Below, in pieces: positions 22,784 through 33,494 of a stretch of 64,000 nucleotides of DNA. Position 1 is the stretch's first letter; each line of letters begins with the position of its first letter. The notes below the pieces were generated by a model. That model saw only the letters and a list, made by a program, of their open reading frames with translations, did no database searches and had not been told where the DNA came from. The DNA comes from Morella rubra (taxonomy: Eukaryota; Streptophyta; Magnoliopsida; Fagales; Myricaceae). A program made the translations under genes and the position numbers. The DNA lies in NCBI GenBank assembly GCA_003952965.2, contig CM025849.1, positions 434,001 through 498,000 on the forward strand, written 5' to 3'.

Positions 22784-24049
22784 TGTTAGCCCAAGGTTGT
22801 TCTTACAAACAATCCATTTTGATTTTGATGATAACAAAGTTTTCAAACTTGTTTAAGACTTTTAGATTTTACATTGAAATTCCTTTCAAGAAAATTCAAG
22901 TTTCCTTATCTCTCCAAGCATACTATCATCATTACACTTGTTAATTGATCATCTTTTATATTGTAAGTATTTTTGAGAACCATTGAATTAAGTAGTTGTT
23001 GTTAAAAACATTTTTTTCTGTCTAAGTGTTGGAAGTGTCGACACATTGGACCATAGTGTCGACACATTGAACTACTACCCGAGAGTTTATTTTTCAAACT
23101 TTCAAATGTTTTTTTGACTAAGTGTTGGAAGTGTCGACACATTGAGCCATAGTGTCGACACATTGAACTAATACCCGAGAGTTTATTTCTAGGCCAAGTT
23201 CTAATGCGCCAGCACATACCATCAATGTGTCGACACATTGCACGATTTTGCAGAAATCTGGAAGCACCAACTCATCTTCTTAAAATTGTCTCAAATGACC
23301 TCCAACGGCACTCAAACTTTACAAGAAGACCCTTTGTGCCCTAGGGCTTTAAATAGAAGAAGATGAGAGAGAAAAGGGAGAAGTGTGCGCCATTAACTCT
23401 TGCCCTAATTTCTAGAGAGAGAAAAAGCTTTCAAAAGAAAGGAAGCTCCACCATCCAAGAAAGCTCGTACTCCCACCTGAAATACTGTTGCTTTCTTTGT
23501 GAATCTTGTCTCTTTGCACACCTCAGTACCTCATACTTGTTTATTCAGCTTAAAGAGCTTTACTAAGATTCTTTTGTACCCATTCTTGAAAAACACGTGA
23601 GTGTTTGGGAAAACACTTGTCCTACTTGTTGGGTAGAAGAAATCCTCTAGGTTGTGAGGATTTGAGAGAGTGAGTTAAAGTGTAAGCTCGAAAAACACTT
23701 TGTAAAGGTTCCTTAGCACCCGAGAAGCTAAGGTGTACTTACTATTTGGAAGAATAGTGAAGGAAGCCCAAGGAAGTCAATAGCCTTGGGGTGACGTAGG
23801 CAAGTGTTGGCCGAACCACCTAAAAGTCACGGTGTCATCTCTCTACCCTTATCTCCATTTATTGTTGATATTATTTGTTGTGCTTGTTTATCTTATTCCT
23901 TTTATTCTTCATTATAGTCCTTGATTTATATAGTTTTATTCTCCTGCTCCTTAGATCTGATCTCTGCATATTTGGTTTTATAAGAAAAAATATAAGAGTT
24001 TCTATAAAACCCAATTCACCCCCCCTCTTGGGTTGTTTTTGCCCTATCA
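22784..24049. mobile_element. Solo LTR, 1266 bp, with 5-bp target duplication
   Basis: The unit starts TGTTAGCCC, ends CCCTATCA, and is flanked by CAATC on both sides (22779-22783 and 24050-24054), the 5-bp duplication typical of LTR retroelements. It contains an internal ~98-bp tandem duplication with the palindromic GTGTCGACACATTG motif. The CACCCCCCCTCTTGGG phrase near its end is common in plant Copia-type LTRs. No internal region remains, so it is a recombined fossil, younger than element C, which it interrupts. Confidence 0.8.
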
Positions 24050-24080
24050 CAATCCAACACTACTATGTACAAAAAATCAA

Positions 24081-24478
24081 GGGAAAAATATGCTTTTCAC
24101 CCATGAACGACCATAAGTTTTACACTTTGCATCCTAAACTACTAATTTTGACACATTGTACCCTCTAACTACCAATTTTTAACATTTTGCACCTTTTATC
24201 AAATTTTCAGACTAAAATGACGATAATGCCCTTGACCCATTTTGCATATATTGAAGATATTGTTGTCAATTCATTAATTTTTCAAGGGTATTATTGTCAA
24301 ATGAAGGGTGCAAAGTATTTAATATTAGTAGTTGGAGGGTGTAATGTGTCAAAGTGGGTAGTTTAGGGTGCAAAGTGTCTAACATTGGTAGTTTGAGGGT
24401 GCAATGTCTTAAAGATGGTAGTTTGGGGTGCAATGTGTCACTACTCCAGTAGTTTGTGGGTGAAAAGTGTATTTTCCC
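24081..24478. mobile_element. MITE, about 400 bp
   Basis: Terminal inverted repeats of about 100 bp begin GGGAAAAATATGCTTTTCAC on the left and GGGAAAATACACTTTTCAC on the right (as reverse complement), with internal TGCACCCTMAACTACC repeats. Non-coding. The flanking duplication is unclear. Confidence 0.65.
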
Positions 24479-24639
24479 TATAAATAAAATATTTTTCAAA
24501 AAGTAAACCCAATACAACTGATGATCCCAAAAGTCGTCTAGGTTTCTATATCGTCCACATTGGGAATGCTCCTCATCATCTCTTGATACCTGGGAAGGAA
24601 TAAAAAAAAAAAAAAAAAACATTTCTGACTATGGGTATG

Positions 24640-27470
24640 TAAGATGAAATTAAAGTAAAAAGGTATGAGAATGTACCTCTGAATCATCCTCTAACTGCAA
24701 GTGGCGAGCAACTGGTTGGGACACTGTAGCAGTGCTACTCTTGTAACCAACCCTTGACTTTTTCCTTTGTTCAAGCGCGCTCTTCAGCCGCTTGTTGCCT
24801 CGATGCTTTGGCTCCCGTGTCTTGAACCCCTTTGTGCAATGGCTAGAGCTTCATCTACTCTTGTAGCATCTGTCGCTTTGTAATCTCACCTGACTCTATG
24901 GTAAGCGTCAACTGAGCAAGATCATCAGCTAGTGTAGTGTGGTGACGTTGGAGAACCTTCCATGATTCTGGATGATTCCCATATTTCCAAATAGTGGAAG
25001 ATAGAGGTTCATATACGTCCCGCTGTTGATTACCTCTCCAATTCTGGATCAATCATTATGTTTGATGCAGACTCTGGTGCAACTGTCAGCCTTGCCTTCT
25101 TTGTCCACCGACTTAGAATATACTCATCTGGGATTCTCCAACAAACTCTCCCCTGTTTCAATAGCCATATGATGTGGCAGCAAATGACACCAACAAAGTT
25201 GAAGTATTTGCAGCTACATTGATGAAACCTATTAATGGTGGTAATCACTTGTCGTTTCGCTGTTGCACAGTTATGGGTTGGGTCAGGGCCGCAAAAATGT
25301 ATTTCTACCGCTTCTGATTCATTAGTCTCCCTCAGACAATCAAGTGTAATGCAATAAACCTTATCTCTTTGTTCCACAAAAAGATAAAAAACATTTGGGG
25401 TGTAGACTTTTGACGCATGAATACAAAGTGGGTCATTGGTCCTTAGAAGAGGTAATTTATCCTATATACAAAATTTGATTTAAGCTCCTTGTACCGCATG
25501 TCATCAATTACCCGCTGAAATGTTGAAAAAACCGGGCCATATTCATTACTGTCTTCAAATACCTGCGCAAAGTCGCATTAAAACTTTCACTCAACTGTGT
25601 AGTCCTCTTACCTGCACAGAAAACATTTCGTACATGTGTTGGGGCCCACTTCTCACAGATCCTTTGCAACCACTCATTGTCTTGAAGGTCATGATCTTCA
25701 ATCATCTTAGATCAGGCAAGGTCAAAATCATCTACATCACTATCGAAAAGGAGCATATTCCAAACTTTTTGGTGTAAACTCATAGTTAACCTCCTATGTT
25801 TGAGCAAAAATCAAGTTGTTACCCTTATTTTTCAATCCAATAATTTGAGACCCATAACTTTAAAAACCTATCAATCTTCGCCCCCCCCCCCCGGGTCTAA
25901 ATTAGACGTTAAATCAAACAGAAAAGTATCAAAATGACCAAAATGCCCCTCCAAAATAAAATTACTAAAAAAATTCATTAAAAATAAAAAATAATATTTT
26001 TAAATAAAACTATTGAAACTCTATTTCAATAATCTATTTATTTCTTAAATTTATATTATTTATATTTATTTTTTAAAATTTAGCCTTGGAGGGGTATTTC
26101 AGTCATTTTGCACGATTTTCCGTCGAATTTAATGCCTGATTTAAACGGAGGGGGGTGAAGATTGATAGGTTTTGAAAGTTATGAGTCTCAAATTGTTGGA
26201 TTAAAAAATAAGGGTAGTAACTTAATTTTTGCCCAAACATAAGGGGCTAACTATGAGTTTACCCCAAACTTTTTTGAAGTCTTTGTTCCCGAATAGTGGC
26301 CCAAGGTTTTTCAGTGCATTCTGATTAATATGCCATACGCAAAGAAAATTATGTGTGTTTGGCAAGGAGATAGGGATTGTAGCAAGCATACCAGCATCTT
26401 GGTTAGTGAAAAGCAATTGGGGTGCTTTCCCTTCCATACACTCAACGAAGGTCTCAAACAACCATTTGAATGAATTAGCTGTCTCATCAAACAATAGGCA
26501 TGCCCCAAACACTACTTGCTCCCTGTGATGATTCACTCATAGAAATGCCCCCAATGGCCTGTGCTCGTGGTTTGTCCTGTATGTGGTATCAACGATACAA
26601 AGTCTCCAAAAAGTGCATAGTCATTCTGCATGTCGTGGTCAGACCAGAATATGTTAGTTATGTGCTCATCGTCGTCTAACATAACTCTGAAGAAGAATTG
26701 AGAATTTTTTCGTCGCTGATCACCAAATCAATTAATATGTGCACCTGCTACTCCACCATCCATTGATTTACTTCTTTTATTGCTCAAATAATTTTTCAAG
26801 TCCATTTGAGTGAATCCCAAGTGCTCTCTTCCCTCAGCCTGGGCCGCCATCAAATCATGTGCTAGCTTCGGGCAAATGCCAGCTCTATCTACATCAATGC
26901 ACTCAAGACGTTGCAATTTGTTGATTCGCCTATAGGAATGAAGCAAGTGACTTTTGATGGTGTAGCTAATTCGTGGTTATGCTGTGGACACTAATAAAAT
27001 GTGTAATACATTCCACTTGATTGTCGCTGAATGACGAAACTTGCAAGACACCCACACCTAGTATTCTGTTGTTCCTTTTTTAAAGGCACTGCCTATTGTT
27101 TCTCTTTTCTCAACCCTTCTTTGCTACATACGAATGTGCTAACTGTATAATATCCTTTTTCTTTATTCTTGAACTCATTGGAACTTCGGATGCTAAATCC
27201 AATGCTAATTGGCATAACGATTGTACCAATCGTAAGCATGATCGACATCTCTAAACTCTAAGGTCCAAATATTTACAGTTTTTCTGTTGTCTGCCCGAAC
27301 CATTTCACCTACATAATCCAACCGTACAAATGAAACCAATGGAAATCTATCTGAATTCGTTCACATAGAGGGCAAATAAATTGACAAACCTTCCGAGTTT
27401 GAGGTACTACTAGATCCTCGCCTATCTATATTTGGGTTAATGCTTGATAGCTCCACCATTTATCAACCTA
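24640..27470 (-). pseudogene. FAR1-type Mutator transposase, decayed and split by a MITE
   Basis: Pieces in order on the minus strand: an N-terminal FAR1-like zinc region with HNHELATPSK (about 27060-26970); HLGFTQMDLKNYLSNKRSK; the MULE transposase core (26536-26275, then 25761-25520) with VVFGACLLFDETANSFKWLF, LLFTNQDAGM, CVWHINQN, NATLRRYLKTV; the SWIM zinc finger CSCKYFNFVGVICCHII (25240-25180); and a basic tail. The core motif usually TDQD reads TNQD here. In-frame stops (for example after DDFDLA at about 25711) and frame changes show it no longer makes an active enzyme. It belongs to element C and would have mobilised element A-like cargo carriers. Confidence 0.85.
25771..26265. mobile_element. 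495-bp Mutator-type MITE inserted in the transposase gene
   Basis: Inverted repeats of about 115 bp begin GGTGTAAACTCATAGTTA on the left and GGGGTAAACTCATAGTTA on the right. A perfect 9-bp duplication AAACTTTTT flanks it (25762-25770 and 26266-26274). Removing the MITE and one duplication restores the transposase frame across FKKVWNMLLF, so the insertion point is exact. The centre contains a C-run (about 25882-25892) and AT-rich DNA. Confidence 0.9.
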
Positions 27471-28860
27471 TAAAAATTCAATAGCCCTAGTTAGCAAAAG
27501 ACACAAATATTACAACAAGTATAGAAGGAATCATCTACGAAAAGCATGTAAATGACTCATATAATAAACCGAGTTGCAATGACATTTGCAGTAAGAGTTT
27601 AAGGCAAAACTTTTCTAAACGACTCATGATTTTTTCTGCATCGTGGTCTCAGTTCTTCCTTTGATTGGGGGTAAATTCCTACCAAAACAGTCAGTGGCAA
27701 AAGCAACAGCAGAAGAGGAAATGGCTCCATTAACACCCAAATCGAAAAAAAGTTGCCAAGTACCCACCAAACCCGCGTACAATCTATTCATCTAATGACA
27801 TATAACTCAATGCAAGTCATAACATCTCTCCAACCAAACCATGACAAGCAGGACACTAATTGCAAGAAAAGGATTCCTAAACAAAATTAGTTCCACAGTA
27901 CCCATCTACATAAGGAACTCATCATGGGACTTGGGAATTTCCTCCCATCTATGGATAAGCAAAGAAAGCAGTCAGTCATCGTGACTCTATGAGAAAAAAA
28001 TACACTTTACCCCCTTCTAATTATCAATTATCACTAATTTTATTATTTGTATTTTAAATAATACAAATAATTTAATGCGGGTAAAAGTTAGACATTCAGT
28101 CCGAAGAGGGTAAATTCCTACACATTAATTGATATTTCTAAGTCCACTGAGCTGATTCTTGTCTGCAAATGTACTAGTCGTATCTAACATATAGTGGAAG
28201 TTGAAGCGCAAACATTGTCATGAGTATCATCTTGAAATAATTATGCATTAAGGTATAATTTTCGTAGGAAAAACAAACATGGATATACCTATATATTGAG
28301 CACTATTCTCAAATTGGATTTGTCTTTTTGTTGTTTACCTTTCCCACCATAGACCTGAAAAAAAAACATAGAAGCTGAAACAAATGCCCGATGTAACTAT
28401 TTGGCTTAGTTGACTGGAGAAGTCTATTATTTGAAAAGAAAAAACAACAAAAGGTAAAATAGCATGCAAACAAACCTAGACAAATAGGCAAAAGAATTGC
28501 AAAAGAAGCAAAAGAGTAATGCTATGTATTAAACTTTACATTGCTTAAGGACTGCCTTGCACTTGCCCTAGGAGATCTACGCGTTCCGTTCCAAGAAGTA
28601 AACTCACGGCGGTAACTAGAAATATTATCAAAACTGGTATCAATGCCACAATGAACAACGGATTGTAGAAGGTTGCAGAAGATTGCAGAAGACATGCAGC
28701 AATGGCTAAAAAGAGTCGGCTTAAGGTTGCAAAAGATGTGCAGGGGAAAGAGTCGGCTTGCTACAGGTTCCATAGACGTTCCCTCTTGCGTGTTGAGGAA
28801 GATAGGCAAGTAAAAAAAGGGAAAAAAAAAAAAAACAAGCCAATTATTTAGCCGAGCCGA
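27471..28860. other. 5' part of element C, no domain recognised
   Basis: Sequence between the transposase start and the right terminal repeat. It contains an AT-rich hairpin near 28045-28075. On the minus strand just inside the terminal repeat, a 121-codon open frame (28887-28522) shows no recognised domain. It probably contains the transposase promoter and leader. Confidence 0.4.
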
Positions 28861-29164
28861 GTCGAGTTTTTCGGCTTTATTTTCCATCCCACCTCATTAA
28901 AATGAGGTGTTCATTTCTTGACCATCAGATCTGAGATTTAAAATCTCAGCCCTCTCTTTACACACTTCGCACCGAATCAACTTAGTACTGAATCCAATCC
29001 CCGTCATATCTCTCTCTCTTTCTCTCTCCTTTGTCTAAATTGCTTGTCTCTTCGAATCACAACGTAACATATGAAAAGGAACGCTACTAATATCTAAATA
29101 GTCGAACAACTGAGAACGAGCAGTCCATCGCACTAGGAGATGAACTTGCTGATTAAGCCTTCTT

Positions 29165-29623
29165 GGTGCTCAATGAATCGCCCACGCAAATTGATCTTTA
29201 GAAGCCATCTGAAGAGATAGAGCCACATCTTCAATCTTCCAGTAGGGAGCTAGGGAAAAGAGGATGAGAAATGTCATGATAGAGGAGCTTCGAATCAGAT
29301 TCAAAAATCGCGTGAGACTACTTTTTAGCTTGAGCAACTTCCATGGCTCTAACAGTTGCCATAGATTCACCTTGTAATAGGTCCACAGCACGAATTAGCT
29401 CCATGTACAAATATATAATATGTAACCTTTTATTTTGTTCTTCTAGTGGGCTATATTTCACTCTTGTAAGGAACTCCAGGCCAGTGATGCTAGGGTTCAG
29501 TCTTATCCTTCCTGATATGCTATCACAGTACTGAACCGTCTTAAAAATTAGATTCTGGACGGCAATAAAAAAAACACAAAACTTGCCCAAAAGATTTTCA
29601 GGTTTCACATGGTTGACTGTCAT
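29165..29623 (-). pseudogene. RNase H (RVT_3-type) remnant in block U1
   Basis: The minus strand reads ESMATVRAMEVAQAKK and FESDSKLLYHD, the helix and acidic strand of the plant RVT_3 RNase H fold, with broken frames. The duplicate at 53830-54110 keeps NWSHLNFESDSKLLCHDS. It probably descends from a non-LTR element; function lost. Confidence 0.45.
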
Positions 29624-31559
29624 CTAAATTTGACAAGACCTTTCTTCAGCATCCGAATCTTAAATGTATATTAAAATTTCTGCTATCATGTGATGTGGAG
29701 AGAGGAAGCTTGAGCAGATTGGTGCCACCCTTTTAGGATACCAAAGCTATCAATCATGTTTCTGAACAAATTTTACTTTCTTCGATCGGCTGTACTCGAC
29801 TCAAAATCGACATTATGATATCTTAATAGAAAAGCATTTCGAAACCCGAAATATTATTACAGAATGACAACCTCGATAAGTGGTGATAATGGCCGGTACT
29901 GACTACCTTCGCTATATATATACTATATATGCTTGTCCTTCTTGGGCACAAGGGTGCAAGAGCTTCAATTGTTAATGCTCTTACTTCACCTTTTACCAAA
30001 GCCCAAAAAGTATGTCTTGAATTGTTAATCCAACGTCTCGGTGATCTCCAGTCTCCCCGTCCTTTGTTTTAACAAAAGAGGCACAGTTGGCTAACTCCTC
30101 ATCTTCTGAAGAACAATCCAACTACGTACGGCCATATACATGCTACTTTATACATTAAGCTCGGATCAGATATAAGTTAGAATTTTAATTACAAATTAAT
30201 ATTCTCTCTTTTCTGCATCTCTTTCCTAGACCAATGCGAGTAATTAGAGGAAAGTAACCAACCCAGAATTAAAATTCCTAGCCCCTATGACCAGTTTCTT
30301 TTAACTTCGATCGGCTTTTTGTTCTATTGGTAGCAAAACGTCTATGTCAAGTTTAGGTGCTAAAAAGTCAGCAATTCCCTGGGAGGAAAACAACCCCTTC
30401 TACTGAAACCACAAGGGAGGATGGTGCACTTAATATTTCCATGCAACTTTTTGACATCTACCTAAATTTGAGTACATGATGATCAGTGTGATCAACCCAC
30501 AATAGCAGCTGTTGATTGCTGAATTGACAACTCAATTTTTTTTTTCTTTTTTCAACCTTTTAATTCACTACAAAAAAACAGACCTATAGCGGCGGTCTTT
30601 TTAGTGGCGGTCTCTAAAAACGCCGCTAAAGGGTGTTTTTAGCGGCGTTTCGCAAAAAACGCTGCTAAAGGGAGTCTATAGCGGCGGTCGTTTTAGTGGC
30701 GGTCAGTGACCGCGGCTATAGACACCCTTTAGCAGCGGTCATTATAGCGGCCCGCTAAAGGTCTAGTTAACAAACGCTGCTGATGTCTTCGGTCTATAGC
30801 GGCGGTCAGTGACCGCCGCTACAGACCTTAAAACCGCTGGTATATAGACCCCCTTCTTAAAAACTCCTCCCGCCCTAAAACGCGAAAATGCCTCCCAACG
30901 CGCTCCCTAAAACGCGAACCTCTCAGCCTCGTTTAATTCCCCTCACCCCCGCATTTTCCCCCTTCACCCGACGCCGAACTTCTCAGCTCTCTCCCTCTAC
31001 AGCTTTCTTTGCTCGACTGCTCCGGTGCTCCCCACCTTCGACCTCTCTCCCCCTCTCCTTCTTGCATTTTGGACAGATCTCTTTTGATTTCAGTTGGGTT
31101 TCATTGATTTTGCAGGTAAACTTCTTTGATTTCGGTGAAAGGGGTTAAGATTTGCAAGATTATTTGCCAACGTTAGTCGACTGCCGATCTGTTGATTTCT
31201 TCGGTGATCTCGCATCAGGTATCTCTCATACCCCCTCATTCATTAAATTTCTCTACATTTTTGGATTTACTGACGATTTTAACTTCTTGTAGATCCTTTG
31301 TGTTTCTGCTGCCTTGCTGGGTATATTGTTATGTTCCAGGTCACTGGTCAGTGTAGATTCCGGATTTCTGTAAATTATTAACATATTGTAATGAATTTAT
31401 TTGGAGAATGGAGGCCCGGGAATTGTTGGTTGGTTGTCTGTTGGAGTCTTGGGGATTGGAGGTCAGGGCTTGCCGATTTGGTTAATTGGTTATGTAGCTT
31501 GTGTTGTTGACTTGCCTTTTGGGTTCACGGTCGAGAGGATTGTGGCTGGTAATTGGCCA

Positions 31560-32792
31560 ATACTTGACGAGAGTGAGAGTGATTGGAAGAGTCATGCTGC
31601 TGCAATTGCTCAGTCCATTCATTTAATCAAGAGGCGTATGAAGGTATAACATGTGAATAACATCTGGGTTTATGCATAAATTCTCTCACTTATGTTGAAA
31701 GTTCAATCATTCTGGTGATATGCTCGGTATTGAGGTCTGCTTCCGTCATCTGTCGGTATTAGAATGGTTTTCTTTTCAGTTAGAAATTAGATTTAATTTT
31801 TCTGAACATGAAAATTTAATCAAGCACTAATTTTGAGCTATTATGTTTTATCTTCTGACTACATTTGATTTTCAGCAAAATATTGATCGAGTTTAGTTAT
31901 TCACCAAACGGAAGTTTACTTATTTAACGATATGTTAAGAGTAATTTTGTATATTGGGTTTTACTATTTGGTATGTACTTGTATTACAGTGGTTTTCAGT
32001 TGGCTCTTAACTCTTGGTATAATTTTGCCTTGCTTGTGTAATTATAACAGTGGAAACAAGTTTTGATTTTGAGTTTATATATGATCTACTTTTATGGCAA
32101 TGTTTGTTTCTATTGTGTATGGTGGCAATGGAAGAAATTGGTATTAAGGCTGGATTTGTTATCTAGGGAGCTGAACAAGCCAGATATATGGGATGATCCC
32201 ATGCATGCAGGGAAGATAAGCCATGAACATGGGTCCCTCATGGGTAAAATGAAAGAGGTGAGGGCATTTGAGAGAGAACTCCTAGAGCATATTGACATGG
32301 TTAAGCTTGCTCGCGAAGAGGATGATGCAGAGATGGAATCGGTGGGCACTCTTTTTTACCTAGGCATGTGTTCCTTCTGCCATGATTATTATGTCTTATA
32401 TATTTAACAATTAGTTTGATCCTTGATCTCCGTACTCTTAGACTATAAATATATGGATTATACTCTAGTCAAAAATTAGCAAACACCCAATTCAGCGTGC
32501 AAGGATGGAACGTAATAGCTTGCTTATCTTTTTGCTATATATCTTCCTATTAATTTAGCATTTTGAGAGCAACCTACGCGGATATCCCACAGTTCTTTGG
32601 ATGTTGGATTCTTATCTGAATATGTAACTTTAATCTGCAAAGGCACAACATGCCAACTTTTATTCATTTTGTTTGCCTTCTCTTTCGCAGGAATCGTTGA
32701 AGGCGTTGCTTAGGATGAGGAGAAATTCAAAAGAGAAAGAGCTTCAAGCTTTGTTATCTGGGGAGCTGGATTCTTGCTCCTGTTACATAGAG
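31560..32792 (+). pseudogene. Captured exons of an organellar peptide chain release factor (PrfB/RF2-like)
   Basis: Three consecutive exons keep their splice context. Exon a, ending 31643 before GTATAAC, reads SHAAAIAQSIHLIKRRMK. Exon b (32129-32341) reads WKKLVLRLDLLSRELNKPD, then WDDP, GSLMGKMKEVRAFERELLEH and LAREEDDAEMES. Exon c (32691-32792), after TTTCGCAG, reads SLKALLRMRRNSKEKELQAL and SCSCYIE. This is the helical N-terminal and early PCRF region of RF2. The decoding SPF-type loop and GGQ catalytic domain are absent. The base before exon b reads CAA where CAG is expected. It sits within the CACTA element, so it is transposon cargo and not a working translation factor. Confidence 0.75.
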
Positions 32793-33184
32793 GTATATTG
32801 GAATAACATCTTTCGCTTCTCTTCAAGAAACAGAGCACACTGTAATGCTAATGTGTGTGCTAGCGCAGCATTGTAATTCATGGGTTAAGGCCATGAAAGA
32901 CATGGATTCTCAGCTAAGAGAGAAAAGTATCCATCTCTTGGCCTTTTTCAGCCGTGGAACTCAACGCCATGGGTTAGTCGGTTCTTGCTTATTGTTATTT
33001 TATATTAGAAATTTGTTACTTTTTAATTACTTGTAGAGATTCTTGTGGTTTACTATAATCAGGATGTTAGTTTTCCAGTGATCAGAACTTCTATTCTTTT
33101 CCATTGGATATTAATTTCCCAACGCCATTTGCTAATGTAAATTTAACAGTATTTGTTGCAAGAGATATGCTAAACTTCCGTGAA

Positions 33185-33290
33185 GTGTGGATAAATCTTC
33201 TTTGACTCTTCAATTCCATGTTTATTCTAGAGATTTGGTCAGTGTGGATAAATCTTCTTTGACTCTTCAATTCCATGTTTATTCCATGAG
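33185..33290. repeat. 56-bp tandem duplication inside the CACTA element
   Basis: GTGTGGATAAATCTTCTTTG and the following bases occur twice, about 56 bp apart. A separate ~75-bp direct repeat links 32973-33045 with 34030-34103. Confidence 0.75.
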
Positions 33291-33410
33291 ATAGTTTTTT
33301 CTTTCAATGTAAAAATCGTAATATTTCTACTTATAAGGCAACCATTGATTGAACAAGAAATGATTGGGTGGTGATGTGGTTTTTCCTTTTAGTATTTCCT
33401 TGTTTTGCAG

Positions 33411-33494
33411 GACTCTACTTTTGAGTTTGAGAGGAAGCGCAATAGGCCAGAGAGATATGACAGGAACCTTACAGAAAACACATTGAAGGCATAA
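33411..33494 (+). pseudogene. Captured exon of RLP24 (ribosome biogenesis L24-like protein)
   Basis: After a TTGTTTTGCAG acceptor the frame reads [19 protein letters not shown] and LTENTLKA, then TAA. This phrase is characteristic of RLP24, the pre-60S assembly factor that holds the place of eL24. Only one exon is present, and it lies downstream of the release factor exons in the same CACTA element, so at least two donor genes contributed. Confidence 0.8.

Larger units (their letters stand above)
20512..29001. mobile_element. Mutator-like element C, about 8.5 kb, with transposase and captured ECR1 fragments
   Basis: The left end (20512 onward: GGGATTGGATTCAGT) is matched in reverse complement at the right end (ACTGAATCCAATCCC ending about 29001). 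Homology continues for about 200 bp through AGATTTTAAATCTCAGATCT, CTCATTTAATGAGG, AAACTCGACTCGGC and the CCTCTTGCGTGTTG-like segment. Flanks are CGTCATATAT (left) and CGTCATATCT (right): a 10-bp target duplication with one difference, fitting Mutator elements. Contents left to right: ECR1 gene fragments (+), the fragment shared with element A, a GC-rich hairpin array, a solo LTR, a MITE, and a FAR1-type transposase on the minus strand that is itself split by another MITE. Long terminal repeats plus transposase plus host fragments make it a Pack-MULE-like autonomous-type element, now decayed. Confidence 0.8.

Noticed and set aside
23002-23238. Cys/His-rich frame with repeated MCRHI, zinc-finger-like
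   Set aside because: It is the translation of the TGTCGACACA palindromes in the solo LTR.
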